This document shows, one piece after another, positions 26,801-33,885 of a stretch of 64,000 bases of DNA. The notes beneath the pieces are model-generated. The model was not told where the DNA came from. It saw nothing but the letters and a program-made list of their open reading frames with translations, and ran no database searches. How positions within the stretch are numbered: position 1 is the first letter of the stretch; every line of letters starts with the position of its first letter. The DNA comes from JBCBSZ01 sp039197885 (lineage in GTDB: Bacteria > Actinomycetota > Acidimicrobiia > Acidimicrobiales > Poriferisodalaceae), in the NCBI GenBank assembly GCA_039197885.1, contig JBCCTY010000001.1, positions 1 to 64,000 on the forward strand, in the 5' to 3' direction. The position numbers and the translations under genes are program-made.

Positions 26801-27189
26801 ATGACGTCGGTGAACTCGTCGATGCCCTGCGTGGAGATGCCGAGCTGACCGGCGGACTCGGCGATCTGAGCGATCTCTCCGGGCAGGAGTCCGAGCTCAC
26901 CGGCGAGGCTCCGGAGTGCGACCTCGAGCTCGGCGAACTCGGCGGGCGTGCCCTCGACGGTCTTGCGGACCCCGGTGAAGTCCGACTGCCACCGGACGGC
27001 CGCAGCGGCCGACAGACCGAGCGCGCCGGCCAGGCCGGCGGAGAGACCGAGGCCGACCTGGGCGACCTCGTCGCTGAAGCCCCGCATGTCGCGAGCGGCT
27101 CGGTCGAGACCGAGTGACCAGCGGCGTGCGTCGGCGACGAGGAACCCGGTGACGGTCGGGCCACGGCCACGTCCGAGGGCAGCGGTCAT
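23809..27189 (-). CDS. Tape measure protein, TP901 family
   Basis: 1126 residues, the longest phage gene; sets tail length and enters the cell during DNA injection. The N-terminal third is the TP901 core: WQSDFTGVRKTVEGTPAEFAEL, GELGLLPGEIAQIAESAGQLGI, TTVLNADEAAFSLARI, NNFAATEAEILELTNRLASYG, GLPAEAAGTAIGRALNEMS. Several hydrophobic helices lie in residues 350-470, then long charged helices, and a Gly-rich break (SGGGGGGGGGGGSGPDG) near residue 830 divides off the C-terminal third. It follows the tail assembly chaperone genes, the classical order. Confidence 0.94.
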   Translation of the reverse strand: MTAALGRGRGPTVTGFLVADARRWSLGLDRAARDMRGFSDEVAQVGLGLSAGLAGALGLSAAAAVRWQSDFTGVRKTVEGTPAEFAELEVALRSLAGELGLLPGEIAQIAESAGQLGISTQGIDEFTDVIGQLVQTTVLNADEAAFSLARISEITGLAEDQFDEFGSTLVALGNNFAATEAEILELTNRLASYGEVAGFTEAQTLALATAAVSVGLPAEAAGTAIGRALNEMSTAVADGTDSLATFAEVAGLSEDAFAGLFAEDAAAAFNEFVIGLGRVEERGASVTQVLDELGLSDVRVVRTFQSLAGAGDLVNRTLTTAEGAYAENSALQAEFAERTETAAFQLRQLAVNLLDVGIAFGDVLLPVIGPTASALADAAEAIGSMPGPARQAVVVLTGVTAASLAAAAASRLLGDRISNVRTQFTNLRAAGTTGISRVTAGLGAAAGAAGLLATAIGGAAIIMGILGDEAQTTGDKIDGILSTSADEFQAEFGEAIDRIESFLAGDFGSGGVGASLELIELRDTIREIGDEGTEAALAALLRLRESIEGVDDPTMQLVDTYQLLGREIDDLSGSLQAGDDAMGLVNEELGRGSTAAAEVEAALGDLSAGATDASEELERLQSELDGLIGVASDVAAANRDVEDALIELIDHVDEAGTSLDDYSDIGRRNQDILAGAVDAARAHSQAVLEQTGSVDQARLAFNGQIGAIFAVAQQLGFTTAEVFDYLVALGLIPSSVLTEILGDPNDALAAVNAVNAAISSVPGGIEVAFGADLSPIAAALQELRNAFNAFGVIPGIGNPNVPIIDVGDVGRVSTPGRVIDRRGAASGGGGGGGGGGGGSGPDGPSEFELTLNHLRVVYEIGIIDREEYLAELEVLIANEAELTENWLEVWRLRQRELSDIAAEEERAAEEEARILEKRAEMLADAVDDLNDVLQDRLDDATDLARDFVESVRSSTNEAGDILGLFGGDLTTVTEDQMVAQLEHRLEAARRFSDGIQALRDRGVGPGLVDDLATSGLGNLALVESLATGGATDQILGLVAEIDQVGAGLAGSLLQERLPGFIDQANQANPLPSQQAESIVNFQPTISIVNEEVIGDEAAADRLIAGALDRAMEDLADELVATTRAGG

Positions 27190-27557
27190 CTACGCCTCCT
27201 CGGGGTCGGGGTCGTTGGGGACCAGCACGATGCGGTGGTGGCGAGGGATCTGGCCGCCGTTGGCGTCCCGCACCTCCTTCGCCGCCTCCTCGCGCATCTC
27301 GCACCCGGGGCAGCTGAGGACCTCGGCGCGGTAGATCGGTGGACGGCGGAGGCGCCCTCGGTCGTCGAGGTGATCGGCTGGCCGGGTGCCGCAGGACTGG
27401 CAGAGCTCGTCGAGGTGGCTGCGATAGGCGAGCTGGACGTCGAGGTCGGCCTCGCTCCAGCGGCCGGGCTCGTCGGATCCTCGGATCGTGGAGAGGGGCA
27501 GGTGGTACGCCTCGGCCAGCCGGAGCTCTTCGACCGATCGAGGCGTCAGGATTTCCC
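27190..27557 (-). CDS. Tail assembly chaperone, frameshift-encoded T extension
   Basis: This frame has no convincing start of its own near the overlap and reads on, in the -1 frame, from the end of the chaperone gene: EILTPRSVEELRLAEAYHLPL through LAYRSHLDELCQSCGTRPADH and EVLSCPGCEMREEAAKE to a TAG directly before the tape measure ATG. The two CxxC pairs could bind zinc. By analogy with lambda G/GT, ribosomes slipping at 27552-27558 would make a fused protein of about 280 residues, which recruits tail tube protein to the tape measure. An ATG at 27633 exists, but its first residues look non-coding. Confidence 0.75.
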
Positions 27558-28031
27558 CAGGTCGACCTTCCTGGCCTGCTGGTTGATCTGGTGCGCTGCG
27601 TTGACCACCTCGCGAACCTCGCCCATCGACCACTCGGGGTCGGTGACGAAGGCCAGGGCCTCGTCGAGCGTCATGGCCGGCTCGATGAGGCAGGCGGCGA
27701 GCAGGTGCGCGCCTTGCGAGGTGCCGCGGTCCTTCTCGGCGGGGTGTTCGGTGACGAGCTCCTCGTAGGCGGCCCGGCCGATCGAGCGGAGCCGGAACTC
27801 CACGGTGTGCTCGGCAGCGGCGTCGCTGGCGTCATCGAGCCGCTGCCGAGCGGCAGCGAGAGCGGCCTGGGCATCGTCGTTCTCGGGGACGCGAGTCGAC
27901 CGGGCCTCGGCCGCTGCGAGAGCGGCACGGGCCCGGTCGAGCTCGTCGAGCACGTCGTCGTCGTCGAGCGCGAGCACGACGGTGGTCTCGCGGGGCTGCT
28001 TGCGAGCCCGGATCTCGGACCAGGTGCTCAC
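27546..28031 (-). CDS. Tail assembly chaperone (G-like)
   Basis: 161 residues, strongly helical: an acidic start (ALDDDDVLDELDRARAALAAAE), a middle EFRLRSIGRAAYEELVTEHPA and the end HQINQQARKVDLGKS. Sequence and position (between tail tube and tape measure) match tail assembly chaperones of actinophages. GTG 28031 overlaps the tail tube stop (GTGA). The last codons form a slippery stretch that leads to the longer form. Confidence 0.8.
   Translation of the reverse strand: MSTWSEIRARKQPRETTVVLALDDDDVLDELDRARAALAAAEARSTRVPENDDAQAALAAARQRLDDASDAAAEHTVEFRLRSIGRAAYEELVTEHPAEKDRGTSQGAHLLAACLIEPAMTLDEALAFVTDPEWSMGEVREVVNAAHQINQQARKVDLGKS
27552..27558 (-). other. Probable programmed -1 ribosomal frameshift site
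   Basis: On the minus strand the chaperone gene ends CTG GGG AAA TCC TGA. The heptamer G GGG AAA allows the GGG tRNA to re-pair perfectly one base back; the AAA tRNA would pair less well with GAA. The downstream frame is exactly -1 and continues for 122 codons. Position and frame match the conserved G/GT frameshift of long-tailed phages. Confidence 0.65.
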
Positions 28032-28498
28032 GCCGCCTGGACACCCTCGGTCGGGCTGCCCTGGAGGCCGAACTGGACGACGACCGTGGGGGCCTCGTTC
28101 ATGACCTGGAGGTCACGGGTGTTCTGCTTCTTCACCTGGACCGGCCAGATCTTCGAGTCCTTCGTCTCAGCCTGGCCGTCGTAGAGGAAGGCCAGCCAAC
28201 CGACGGTGTCCTCGGCCAGGGCGGTGCGCATGGCGGCGACGCCGTCGTCGTCGCGGTAGAGCGTGATGCTCGAGCTGGGCGCCGAGGTGGTCCCGTTGCC
28301 GGTCTTGTCGAAGTCGTCGCTGAGGTCGGCGGTGTCGAGGTCGGCGACGTTCTCGTCGAAGCCTTCGATGGCTCGCACGCTCGGAGTGAGCGCGGTGCCG
28401 GCGGTCAGCTCGGCCTGCGTCGGTGCGGCGAGATCGGATGGCGCGCTGGCGAGGAAGATCGCCACACCGCGACCACGGGTGATCGTTCGTGCTGCCAT
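28028..28498 (-). CDS. Major tail (tube) protein
   Basis: 156 residues, beta-rich: RGRGVAIFLASAPSDLAAPT, ALTPSVRAIEGFDENVADLDTADLSDDFDK, SSITLYRDDDGVAAMRTAL, VGWLAFLYDG and DSKIWPVQVKKQNTRDLQVMNEAPTVVVQFGL. Size, fold pattern and place before the chaperone and tape measure fit a phage tail tube subunit. ATG 28498 is the natural start. Confidence 0.8.
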   Translation of the reverse strand: MAARTITRGRGVAIFLASAPSDLAAPTQAELTAGTALTPSVRAIEGFDENVADLDTADLSDDFDKTGNGTTSAPSSSITLYRDDDGVAAMRTALAEDTVGWLAFLYDGQAETKDSKIWPVQVKKQNTRDLQVMNEAPTVVVQFGLQGSPTEGVQAA

Positions 28499-28500
28499 GG

Positions 28501-28785
28501 TCAGGCCTCCTTCGTCTCGGGCTTCAGGGCGGCGGCGGGTGCCGCTGCCTTCTTGGCCGGCGCCGGCTTCGTCGGCTCGTCGGCGGCGGTCGCGTCGGGC
28601 TTCGGCCCCTCGGCCTCGGCGGTGTCGATGGCGGCGGTGGTCTCCTCGTCGTTCTCCTCCTCCACGAGCTCCCAGCCCTTCGTGGCCCAGTGCTCGGCCT
28701 GGAAGTCGAAGCAGACCAGGTCGTTCTTGATGTCCTCGTGGGGGTGACGCATGGTCACCCGCTTGGCGTTGGTGTTGGCTCCCAT
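28501..28785 (-). CDS. Small hypothetical phage protein with Ala/Pro/Lys-rich tail
   Basis: 94 residues. The first half (KRVTMRHPHEDIKNDLVCFDFQAEHWATKGWELVEEE) looks folded; the second is an acidic then Lys/Ala/Pro-rich disordered tail. A strong GAGGAGGA lies just before ATG 28785. It sits between head-tail connector and tube genes, so a minor head or tail role is likely. Confidence 0.65.
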   Translation of the reverse strand: MGANTNAKRVTMRHPHEDIKNDLVCFDFQAEHWATKGWELVEEENDEETTAAIDTAEAEGPKPDATAADEPTKPAPAKKAAAPAAALKPETKEA

Positions 28786-28811
28786 GGGTCCTCCTCGGGG
28801 GGTTGGGGAGA

Positions 28812-29294
28812 TCAGGTGGTCGGGATGCCGGCGCCGTGGAGGGCGTCGGTTGCTGCTGCGGCGATCGCTGTGGCGACGTCGTCGTGGGACTCGTCGATGG
28901 CGGGCTCGATGAACGCTCGGCGGGGCTGCGCGACCCAGGTCCAGGTGCGGCGCTCGCCTCGGGCGAAGACGGGGTGGCGGCCCTGCTTGCGTCCGAAGGA
29001 GCCGACGCCGGGCTGTTCGAAGACGTGGGCGTAGGGGGCGCCCTTGCCGCCGGCTCGGATGAACACGCCGCGGCGATCGATGCCGAGCTTGATGGTGCTG
29101 GCGAGGTGGCCATCGAGGCGTGGGGCGTGGGCCTTGGCGCGCAGGACGGCCTTGGTACCGGCACGGCGCATCCTGCTGCGGACCCGGCGGTTGGTCGATC
29201 GGCCGGCTTCGCGAAGCTGGCGGATGAGGATCTCGTGGCCGTCGAGAACGAACGCGCCGCCGGTGCCGACGGTGCGGTCGATCGGTGCGGTCAC
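28812..29294 (-). CDS. HK97 gp10-like neck/tail-completion protein
   Basis: 160 residues. A helical, basic first part (IRQLREAGRSTNRRVRSRMRRAGTKAVLRAKAHAP) followed by LASTIKLGIDRRGVFIRAGGKGAPYAHVFEQPG and FIEPAIDESHDDVATAIAAAA matches the HK97 gp10 family (residues around YAHVFEFG are diagnostic). These proteins sit at the neck between head and tail. GTG 29294 overlaps the upstream stop (GTGA). Confidence 0.8.
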   Translation of the reverse strand: MTAPIDRTVGTGGAFVLDGHEILIRQLREAGRSTNRRVRSRMRRAGTKAVLRAKAHAPRLDGHLASTIKLGIDRRGVFIRAGGKGAPYAHVFEQPGVGSFGRKQGRHPVFARGERRTWTWVAQPRRAFIEPAIDESHDDVATAIAAAATDALHGAGIPTT

Positions 29295-29758
29295 TGGGCG
29301 GCGAGCAGGGAGAGGATCTCGAAGCTGCCGCCAACACGGGCAAGTGACCCGGCGTCGGTGGTGCCGTGGTCGAGGAACTCGACCGAGACGGTGCACCAGC
29401 TGCAGGCCCCGCCGAGGGTGACGTCGGCGCTGATGAGGGCCTGGAGGCGCTCGAGGTGGGCTCGGATCTCGGCCCGGAGCTCGGCGGCGGTGAGTCCGCC
29501 GCGGCCTTCGTTGCCGACGATGGCCCACTCGATGGAGAACTGCTCGTCGCGCGAGATCGGGTCGCCGAGGTCGCGGTCGAGTTCGGTCTCGGAGCCTGCC
29601 TCGGAGGCGTTGCCGATCCAGAGCGCCCAGCGGTGGACCGGCTTGTCGTCGTTGTCGAGGAACTGCTCGCCCTGGAGGGTCTCGTCGACCACCCAGGCGG
29701 GGAGGAGGCCGGTGAGGGCGTCGTAGACGTCGAAGATGGTGGTGGGGAGGTCGCTCAT
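29291..29758 (-). CDS. Tail terminator-like/neck protein
   Basis: 155 residues with a helical start (TTIFDVYDALTGLLPAWVV), central strands (RWALWIGNASEAGSETELDRD, FSIEWAIVGNEGRGG) and a long helix (AELRAEIRAHLERLQALI). The alternating pattern and position between the connector and gp10-like genes suggest the tail terminator. No strict motif is available. Confidence 0.65.
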   Translation of the reverse strand: MSDLPTTIFDVYDALTGLLPAWVVDETLQGEQFLDNDDKPVHRWALWIGNASEAGSETELDRDLGDPISRDEQFSIEWAIVGNEGRGGLTAAELRAEIRAHLERLQALISADVTLGGACSWCTVSVEFLDHGTTDAGSLARVGGSFEILSLLAAQ

Positions 29759-30633
29759 CCGAATCCTGGGGTGTCGTCGCTGTGTCGGGCGTAGATCGCA
29801 TCGACCGTCTGGTCGCCGGTGCGCTTCGCCTCGGGGCGCTGGAGGGTGATCTGCTGTCCGCCGGGCAACACGGTGGAGAACGCGCCGACGGGGACCTTGG
29901 ATTCGGTGGCGTCGAGGCCGTACTTCGCTCGGCGGAGGTGTGCGGTGAGCATGTCGGCGGGCGGGCGGTCCCAGCCGTGGAGGTACTCGGCGACGAACCG
30001 GCCGCGACCCGGGGTCCAGTAGCCGCTGTCGAGGCGCAGGATGGCGTCCTCGACGATGACCGCTGCAACCTCGTCGGCGGACCAGGCGACACCGTCTTCG
30101 GTGATCGAGAGGAGCTGACGGATCCGGGGGTGGTCGGTGACGAGCTCGTCGCGACCGGTGCCGTCGAGGCGGACCCGTGCGAAGCGGGGCACGAACGCGA
30201 CTTCGCAGATCTCCTCGCATTCCCGCTCGGCGGCGTCGCGCGCTCGGCGGATGAACTCGTCGGGGTAGGTCGTCGGGTTGTGCATCCCGCCTTCCTCGGC
30301 GCGGGCCTGGCCGAGCGTGAAGTAGACGCCGCCGACGAGCTCGTGGGTGCTGGTCCGCACCGCGCCGTCGTCGCGCGTCCAGGTCACGGTCAGCCATCGG
30401 GGGCGCGTCGTGAGCGAGGCGTTGAGCGCGAGCGTGGCGCGCCCGACCGCAGTGAGGTCGACGCTGGCCGAGCCTGACTGGAGCTCGGTTCCGTCAGCAT
30501 CCGCGACCGAGTAGGTCGCGGTGTTGGTGGTGATGTCGGCCGGCTCACCGTCGGAGTCGGGCCAGAACACCTCGAGGGTGAGTGGCCCGGCTCCGACGAC
30601 GTGTCGGCTCTGCGCGACGAAGGTCTCGATCAC
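29755..30633 (-). CDS. Head-tail connector protein
   Basis: 292 residues. The N-terminal 115 residues are a beta-sandwich (LTLEVFWPDSDGEPADITT, WLTVTWTRDDGAVRTSTHEL). The C-terminal part begins with YPDEFIRRARDAAERECEEICEVAF, a helical connector-like segment, and continues with GTGRDELVTDHPRIRQLLSI, as in connector proteins of actinophages. GTG start; it overlaps the next gene by four bases. Confidence 0.7.
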   Translation of the reverse strand: MIETFVAQSRHVVGAGPLTLEVFWPDSDGEPADITTNTATYSVADADGTELQSGSASVDLTAVGRATLALNASLTTRPRWLTVTWTRDDGAVRTSTHELVGGVYFTLGQARAEEGGMHNPTTYPDEFIRRARDAAERECEEICEVAFVPRFARVRLDGTGRDELVTDHPRIRQLLSITEDGVAWSADEVAAVIVEDAILRLDSGYWTPGRGRFVAEYLHGWDRPPADMLTAHLRRAKYGLDATESKVPVGAFSTVLPGGQQITLQRPEAKRTGDQTVDAIYARHSDDTPGFG

Positions 30634-30635
30634 GC

Positions 30636-31019
30636 TCAGGCGACCGGGGCCACCCGGGGGCTGCCCTTCACCACGTGGGCGCCGTAGACACCGCCGGTGG
30701 TGCTGCCGGCGCCGGTGACGACGGTCCGGATGTAGCGGGCCGTGCCGAGGTAGCCGACCTTCTGGGCGGTGTCGTCGGCGAGGTCGACGAGGGTGCCGTC
30801 GAGGTCGCCGGCGGCGACGTCGGACCAGGCCGAGTTGTCCGCCGACTCCTGGACCTTCGGGGTGTGCGTCCCGTCGGTGATCGTGCCGGGCACGAAAACC
30901 ACCGCTGCCGACCCGAAGTCGACGAGGTCGACGCCGGTGCCGTCCTGCGCTCCGTCGGTTCGGGCTGCGGGGGTCAGGGACTGGACGACGCCGATGTTGG
31001 ATGCGATGTCGCTGTGCAT
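30636..31019 (-). CDS. Phage head-region structural protein, decoration-like
   Basis: 127 residues, beta-rich: VQSLTPAARTDGAQDGTGVDLVDF, AAVVFVPGTITDGTHTPKVQESADNSAW, ARYIRTVVTGAGSTTGGVYGAHVVKGSPR. This pattern is common in small head decoration or head-associated proteins encoded directly after the capsid. ATG at 31019. Confidence 0.7.
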   Translation of the reverse strand: MHSDIASNIGVVQSLTPAARTDGAQDGTGVDLVDFGSAAVVFVPGTITDGTHTPKVQESADNSAWSDVAAGDLDGTLVDLADDTAQKVGYLGTARYIRTVVTGAGSTTGGVYGAHVVKGSPRVAPVA

Positions 31020-31034
31020 GGGGTTCTCCTCGGA

Positions 31035-31667
31035 TCAGGTGGTGAGCATCTGGCCGAGGGCGTCGACCAGGGTCGGGCGGGGCTTCTCGCGTCGCTGTTC
31101 GGCCTCGAGGGCCAGCGAGGCGCGAGCGGGGTTGCCGTCGACGTTCTCGACGATTTCCTCGACCTTCCCGGTGGGCAGGTCGGCGGGGACGGAGTAGGGC
31201 TCGTCCTCGGCGTGGTAGTGCTTCCCGTCGAAGGCGAAGGTGGCCATGCGGAGCTCGCCGTCGACCCGGTAGGCGGCCTCGCCGCCGTCGGCCTCGATGG
31301 CACCGACGGCGACGAGGGTCACCTCGCTTCCCGGATGGGCGTCGGCCAGCGCCCCGGTGAGCGCCTCGGCGCCCGGTCGCTGGTCGTCACCCTCCCCGAC
31401 CGGGGGGAGCCCTCCCGCTCCGGCCGGTCCTGCCGGTTCTCCGGCGCCGGTCGAGCTTCCGCTGTCCTCGGCGGGCGCCGGTCCGCGGTCCTCGACGACG
31501 GGCGGGTACGGGGCCTTGGTGGGTTCCGCATCGGCCGGTGCCTCCTTCGCTCGGACGCTGTCGCACCACTTCGCCGCCTCGGCGTCGTCCATGGGGACGA
31601 TGTCGCCGGGCACCCAGTTGAAGTCGACGCCCGAGACGCTGGTGAGCACCTCGACGTTGACGGTCAT
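31035..31667 (-). CDS. Hypothetical head-region protein
   Basis: 210 residues: a small folded start (VEVLTSVSGVDFNWVPGDIVPMDDAEAAKWCDSVRA), a Pro/Gly/Ala-rich disordered middle, and a second folded part (RVDGELRMATFAFDGKHYHAEDE). The first part resembles short segments placed after the capsid gene in other actinophages. Its ATG shares one base with the capsid stop. Confidence 0.6.
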   Translation of the reverse strand: MTVNVEVLTSVSGVDFNWVPGDIVPMDDAEAAKWCDSVRAKEAPADAEPTKAPYPPVVEDRGPAPAEDSGSSTGAGEPAGPAGAGGLPPVGEGDDQRPGAEALTGALADAHPGSEVTLVAVGAIEADGGEAAYRVDGELRMATFAFDGKHYHAEDEPYSVPADLPTGKVEEIVENVDGNPARASLALEAEQRREKPRPTLVDALGQMLTT

Positions 31668-32947
31668 CAGCTGGCCGCCATCTGCAGCGTCTTCGCTGCG
31701 TTCGGGTCCTGGACGGCGCCGTCCATCTCCTGGAAGCCGAGGAACCCGACCTGCAGGCGACGGGCGTAGAGCTCCTCAAGGCGCAGCATCCGGAACGCCT
31801 GGATCATCCGGACGATGTAGGCGGCCTGGAAGTCGCCGAACGCGATCGGCTTGGCGCTGGCGGCCACCGCCGGCATGTCCTGGTCGATCGAGTACGGCCG
31901 GCCGGCGAACTGCGACGGAACACCGACCTGGACCGACGGGTCCCACAGCGGGCGGTTGTCGCCGTCCTTGAGCTTGCGGACCAGCTTCAGGGTGCCGTCG
32001 GCGAAGACCCAGCGGGACCGCTCGTTGCGGTAGGCCGGGTCGACCGAGTGCTCGAGGTCGATGAAGTCGTCGTAGGTCAGCGAGGTGGTCTGGCCGCCGG
32101 GGGTGGTGTGGCCGACGTTGAGGCCGACGGTGACGCCCTGGGGCTCCTGGGCGCCGGTGCCGACGACCCAGTGCTCGGCGGACGCACGGCCGATCCGCTC
32201 ACCGCTCTTCCGGGAGATGTAGTTCTCCAGGTCGAAGGCCTCATCGCGCAGGAGTCGCATCGACACCCGGACGACCTTGGAGGTGTAGATGTGGGCGTAG
32301 AGCTTGCGCTGCCCGAAGGTCAGATCCTGTTCGCCGATGTCCTCGTTCGGGTTCTCCCGGATGATCTCGCCCTTGTTGGACGTGTCATCGTTGGTCGGCC
32401 AGGGCAGCTCGGCGGACGTGCTCGTCGTGATCTCATCAGAGATCGCGGCGAGGCCGCCGAAGGCCTTCATCGTCTCGACCATCGTGGCGCGGAACTCCGG
32501 CGGAACGAGGTAGCCGCCGGCGTCGTCGGGCACGGTGCCCTGGGCCCGCTCCTGGGTGCCGTCGACGAAGTTCGCCTCGAGCAGCGCCCGGGCCTCGGCG
32601 TCGAGACGCTGATCGCCGGCACGCAGGTAGGCGCCGAAGGCCTCGCGGTACCGCTCGCTGGTGTCGGTGTCGTCGGTGCGCTCGCCGGCTCCGTCATTCA
32701 CATCGAACGGGGCGTCGCGGAGGGTCTCGTGCTCGCGCTGGCGTCGGTCGGCGCCCTCGTAGCGCTTGATGTCGGCCTCAAGCTCGTCGAGGCGGACCTC
32801 GTGACGGTCGTAGGCCTCGCGCTGCTCGGCGGTGAGCTGGCCGTTCTCGTTCTCGGTCTCGGCTCGCTGGAGGATGGCGTCGGCCTGGTTCCAGACGTTG
32901 GCTCGCTCCTCGATCGCAACCTGGGCGCGCTCGCGGTAGGTGGGCAT
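31667..32947 (-). CDS. Major capsid protein, HK97 fold
   Basis: 426 residues forming the head shell. Residues 1-100 are a charged coiled-coil scaffold (delta) domain (VWNQADAILQRAETENENGQ, EVRLDELEADIKRYEGADRR) normally removed by the protease. The shell part has GGYLVPPEFRATMVETMKAFGGL, SAELPWPTNDDTSNKGEII, HIYTSKVVRVSMRLLRDEAFD and QGVTVGLNVGH, a clear HK97 capsid signature. ATG 32947 is used because upstream open frame has no such pattern. Confidence 0.94.
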   Translation of the reverse strand: MPTYRERAQVAIEERANVWNQADAILQRAETENENGQLTAEQREAYDRHEVRLDELEADIKRYEGADRRQREHETLRDAPFDVNDGAGERTDDTDTSERYREAFGAYLRAGDQRLDAEARALLEANFVDGTQERAQGTVPDDAGGYLVPPEFRATMVETMKAFGGLAAISDEITTSTSAELPWPTNDDTSNKGEIIRENPNEDIGEQDLTFGQRKLYAHIYTSKVVRVSMRLLRDEAFDLENYISRKSGERIGRASAEHWVVGTGAQEPQGVTVGLNVGHTTPGGQTTSLTYDDFIDLEHSVDPAYRNERSRWVFADGTLKLVRKLKDGDNRPLWDPSVQVGVPSQFAGRPYSIDQDMPAVAASAKPIAFGDFQAAYIVRMIQAFRMLRLEELYARRLQVGFLGFQEMDGAVQDPNAAKTLQMAAS

Positions 32948-32963
32948 CGTGGGTTCCTCCCGG

Positions 32964-33842
32964 TCAGGGGGTTGGTGCGCCGTGCCGCTCACGCAGCCGT
33001 CGGCGCAGGATCTTCGGGTCGTGGATCCCGCCGTGCCGGGTGGCGGCGGCAGGGGTGTCCTCGTCCCGAGTGGTGCTGGCCGGCTCGGGGGAGGTCGGGT
33101 CCTCCGAGCGCCCGTCGGCGCTCGGAGGGGCGGCCAGCTCGTCCAGCGCGCCTGAGACGGTGCGGAGGAGTCCAGCCACATCGGGGTCGAGCTCGTCCGA
33201 GCGCAGCGCCTTGGCCATGCGGGCCTGGTCGCGGTCGGAGAGCCCGGCGAAGCGACACACCTCGGTGAAGGTGCGCAGCCCGGCATCGGTGTCGTCGTAC
33301 GCCGGGTAGGTCACGGTCGAGACGTCGAAGAGTTCGACCTCGAGGATCCGGTAGAGGCTCTTCCCGTCGTCGAGGATCTCGTGCTCCTCCCGGACGATCC
33401 GGAAGGCGAACGACATCTGGTCGAGGTCGCCCCGGTCGAGGGAGATCGCGACGTCGTGACCGACGCTGTGCGGTGCGATGTCGGCGTCGACGAAGAGTCC
33501 GGTGCCGTCGGTGGAAAGTCGCATCGTGTCCTCGGCGACCCGGCGGTACCGGCCGAGGAGGCGAGCGGGGTCGTGCTGGTCGAGGAACCGGCAGTCGCAC
33601 TCCTGGAGCGTCTTGTTGAACGCCTCCGGTGCGACCTCCTCGTAGAACCCCCAGTAGGAGCTCCCGATCCAGGTGCGGCTGTCGAACACCGCGGCGTGCC
33701 CCTCGAACGGGATGGAGTCGTCGGGCCCGAGCTCGGAGAGGTCGGTGGCGCGGAGCTGGGCGGTGTCGAGCGTGTAGTTGCGGCGGTGCACGCCCTGGGC
33801 GTCGGCCAGGTCGGCGCGCGTGAGGGTCTTCAGCTTCGGCAC
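32964..33842 (-). CDS. Prohead protease, HK97/U35 family
   Basis: Serine protease that matures the capsid by cutting the scaffold domain. 292 residues: FEGHAAVFDSRTWIG, FYEEVAPEAFNKTLQ, FLDQHDPARLLGR with catalytic His90, LDQMSFAFR with nucleophilic Ser144, and FDVSTVTYPAYDDT. The order portal, protease, capsid is standard. The tail (from about 230) is disordered and charged. Confidence 0.92.
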   Translation of the reverse strand: MPKLKTLTRADLADAQGVHRRNYTLDTAQLRATDLSELGPDDSIPFEGHAAVFDSRTWIGSSYWGFYEEVAPEAFNKTLQECDCRFLDQHDPARLLGRYRRVAEDTMRLSTDGTGLFVDADIAPHSVGHDVAISLDRGDLDQMSFAFRIVREEHEILDDGKSLYRILEVELFDVSTVTYPAYDDTDAGLRTFTEVCRFAGLSDRDQARMAKALRSDELDPDVAGLLRTVSGALDELAAPPSADGRSEDPTSPEPASTTRDEDTPAAATRHGGIHDPKILRRRLRERHGAPTP

Positions 33843-33885
33843 GAGCGCTCCTCGTCGTCGGGTGAGGCGCCGCGGCGCCGGGAGG

